A DNA stretch of 6,028 nt from Casp-actino8 sp046091365 (GTDB lineage Bacteria > Actinomycetota > Acidimicrobiia > Acidimicrobiales > Ilumatobacteraceae). Location: NCBI GenBank assembly GCA_046091365.1, contig JBJTBM010000044.1, positions 1-6,028 on the forward strand, given 5' to 3'. Of the stretch, positions 5,410-6,028 are shown in pieces. Made by a program: the position numbers and the translations under genes. The notes under the pieces were generated by a model. The model saw only the letters and a program-made list of their open reading frames with translations, did no database searches and was not told the origin of the DNA. The stretch's first letter is position 1, and every line of letters starts with the position of its first letter.

Positions 5410-6003
5410 ATGGCAGAGCTGACACTCTCCGCAGCCGACATCGCGGCCGCGATCAAGAAGAACCTCGAAGGCTTCACGCCCTCGCTCGAGGCCCGCACCG
5501 TGGGTCGCGTCGTCGAGGTCGGTGACGGAATCGCGCGCATCTCGGGCTTGCCCGACTGTGCCGTGAACGAGTTGCTCGAGTTCGAGGACGGCACCAAGGG
5601 TCTGGCCCTCAACCTGGAAGAGGACGCCATCGGAGCCGTGGTGCTCGGTGACTCCGACCGCATCGAGGAAGGACAGACCGTCAAGGCCACCGGCCAGATT
5701 CTGTCGGTGCCGGTCGGCGAGGGCGTGTTGGGTCGCGTGGTCAACGCGCTCGGCGAGCCCATCGACGGCAAGGGTCCGCTGGTGGGAGTGCAGCCCCGCC
5801 GCATGGAGATCCAGGCCCCCGGCATCATGGGTCGCAAGCACGTGCACGAGCCCATGCAGACCGGCATCAAGGCCATCGAAGCCATGACCCCGATCTGTCG
5901 TGGTCAGCGCGAGCTCATCATCGGGGACCGCAATACCGGCAAGTCCACCGTGGCCATCGACACAATCGTGAACCAGAAGGTTCCGGGTGTGAAGTGCAGG
6001 TAA
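5410..6003 (+). CDS. atpA: F0F1 ATP synthase subunit alpha, N-terminal part, interrupted by an in-frame stop near the window edge
   Basis: Alpha is the regulatory nucleotide-binding subunit of the catalytic head, normally about 500-550 residues. Present here are the N-terminal delta-binding helix (ADIAAAIKKNLEGF), the beta-barrel domain with GRVVEVGDGIARISGL, then GVLGRVVNALGEPIDGKG, and the P-loop GDRNTGKS at 172-179. The ATG at 5410 has only a weak purine-rich site (GAGA at 5400-5403). The frame ends at TAA 6001-6003 after 197 residues. Reading on past that stop in the same frame gives VASGQMGY, close to the VAIGQKGS-like continuation expected of alpha, so the stop looks like point change rather than frameshift. 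AGG-TAA replaces what is normally a hydrophobic residue and Tyr. Together with several odd codons in the last 130 bases this suggests poor sequence at a contig end. A real pseudogene is unlikely for an essential subunit. Confidence 0.9.
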   Translation: MAELTLSAADIAAAIKKNLEGFTPSLEARTVGRVVEVGDGIARISGLPDCAVNELLEFEDGTKGLALNLEEDAIGAVVLGDSDRIEEGQTVKATGQILSVPVGEGVLGRVVNALGEPIDGKGPLVGVQPRRMEIQAPGIMGRKHVHEPMQTGIKAIEAMTPICRGQRELIIGDRNTGKSTVAIDTIVNQKVPGVKCR

Positions 6004-6028
6004 GTGGCCAGCGGACAGATGGGTTACA
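6004..6028 (+). other. Continuation of the atpA frame beyond the premature stop, cut by the window edge
   Basis: The last 25 bases, read in the atpA frame, give V-A-S-G-Q-M-G-Y. The family has V-A-I-G-Q-K-G/A-S here. Conserved Val-Ala, Gly-Gln and Gly show that this is still alpha-coding sequence and not an intergenic region. Too short for more. Confidence 0.6.

Noticed and set aside
4394..5425. A 343-codon minus-strand frame opposite the b and delta genes
   Set aside because: It lies antisense to two well-supported genes, has no recognisable motif and no ribosome site, and is explained by codon bias.
5996..6005. GCAGGTAAGT at the break in atpA looks like a perfect eukaryotic 5' splice site, suggesting an intron
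   Set aside because: The alpha frame resumes directly after the TAA with conserved residues, all other features are bacterial operon features, and the match is short. Sequence error at the edge explains it better.
1..6028. Mobile element, defence system, CRISPR array or tRNA in the window
   Set aside because: Genes are packed end to end with known housekeeping products on one strand; no direct repeats, integrase or transposase motifs or cloverleaf sequences were seen.

Overview
The window is a compact, all-plus-strand piece of a high-GC bacterial chromosome. It contains the 3' end of glyA (serine hydroxymethyltransferase), a complete WecA/TagO-type polyprenyl-phosphate sugar-phosphate transferase gene, and then the first two thirds of an F-type ATP synthase operon. 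The operon runs from two small accessory membrane proteins (AtpZ-like, AtpI-like) through a, c, b', b and delta, and into subunit alpha, where the window ends. Gene order and protein style (a wecA/rfe-like gene just ahead of atpI-atpB, GTG starts, strong G/C third-position bias) suggest an actinomycetote. The separate b and delta genes and the second b-type gene argue against a mycobacterium, which has a b-delta fusion. A deep-branching group such as Acidimicrobiia is my best guess, made from memory of gene order and not from a search.

Layout: 1-437 glyA C-terminal part; 473-1672 wecA-like; 1673-1726 short spacer with palindromes and the likeliest site for an operon promoter; 1727-2077 atpZ-like; 2080-2523 atpI-like; 2575-3333 atpB (a); 3392-3658 atpE (c); 3688-4320 first b-type subunit (b'-like, with an unusual acidic N-terminal extension); 4317-4853 second b-type subunit; 4850-5377 atpH (delta); 5410-6003 atpA (alpha), interrupted by an in-frame TAA 25 bases before the window edge. 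The b'/b and b/delta junctions are ATGA overlaps. No stretch over 300 bases lacks a gene, and I see no credible minus-strand gene, tRNA, rRNA, CRISPR array or mobile element.

Together the genes build the membrane sector and stator of ATP synthase. AtpZ/AtpI are thought to help Mg2+ supply or c-ring assembly, a and c form the proton path, the b/b' pair and delta form the peripheral stalk, and alpha begins the catalytic head. Gamma, beta and epsilon would be expected beyond the right edge. The c subunit carries the proton-type rather than the Na+-type ligand set. WecA-like and GlyA are metabolic neighbours with no direct role in the complex.

This is mostly a well-known system rather than a new one. 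The parts worth a second look are the paired b genes in cyanobacterial-style order, the 50-residue acidic, two-cysteine N-terminal tail on b', several small hairpins at cistron ends, and the apparently damaged atpA sequence at the window edge.
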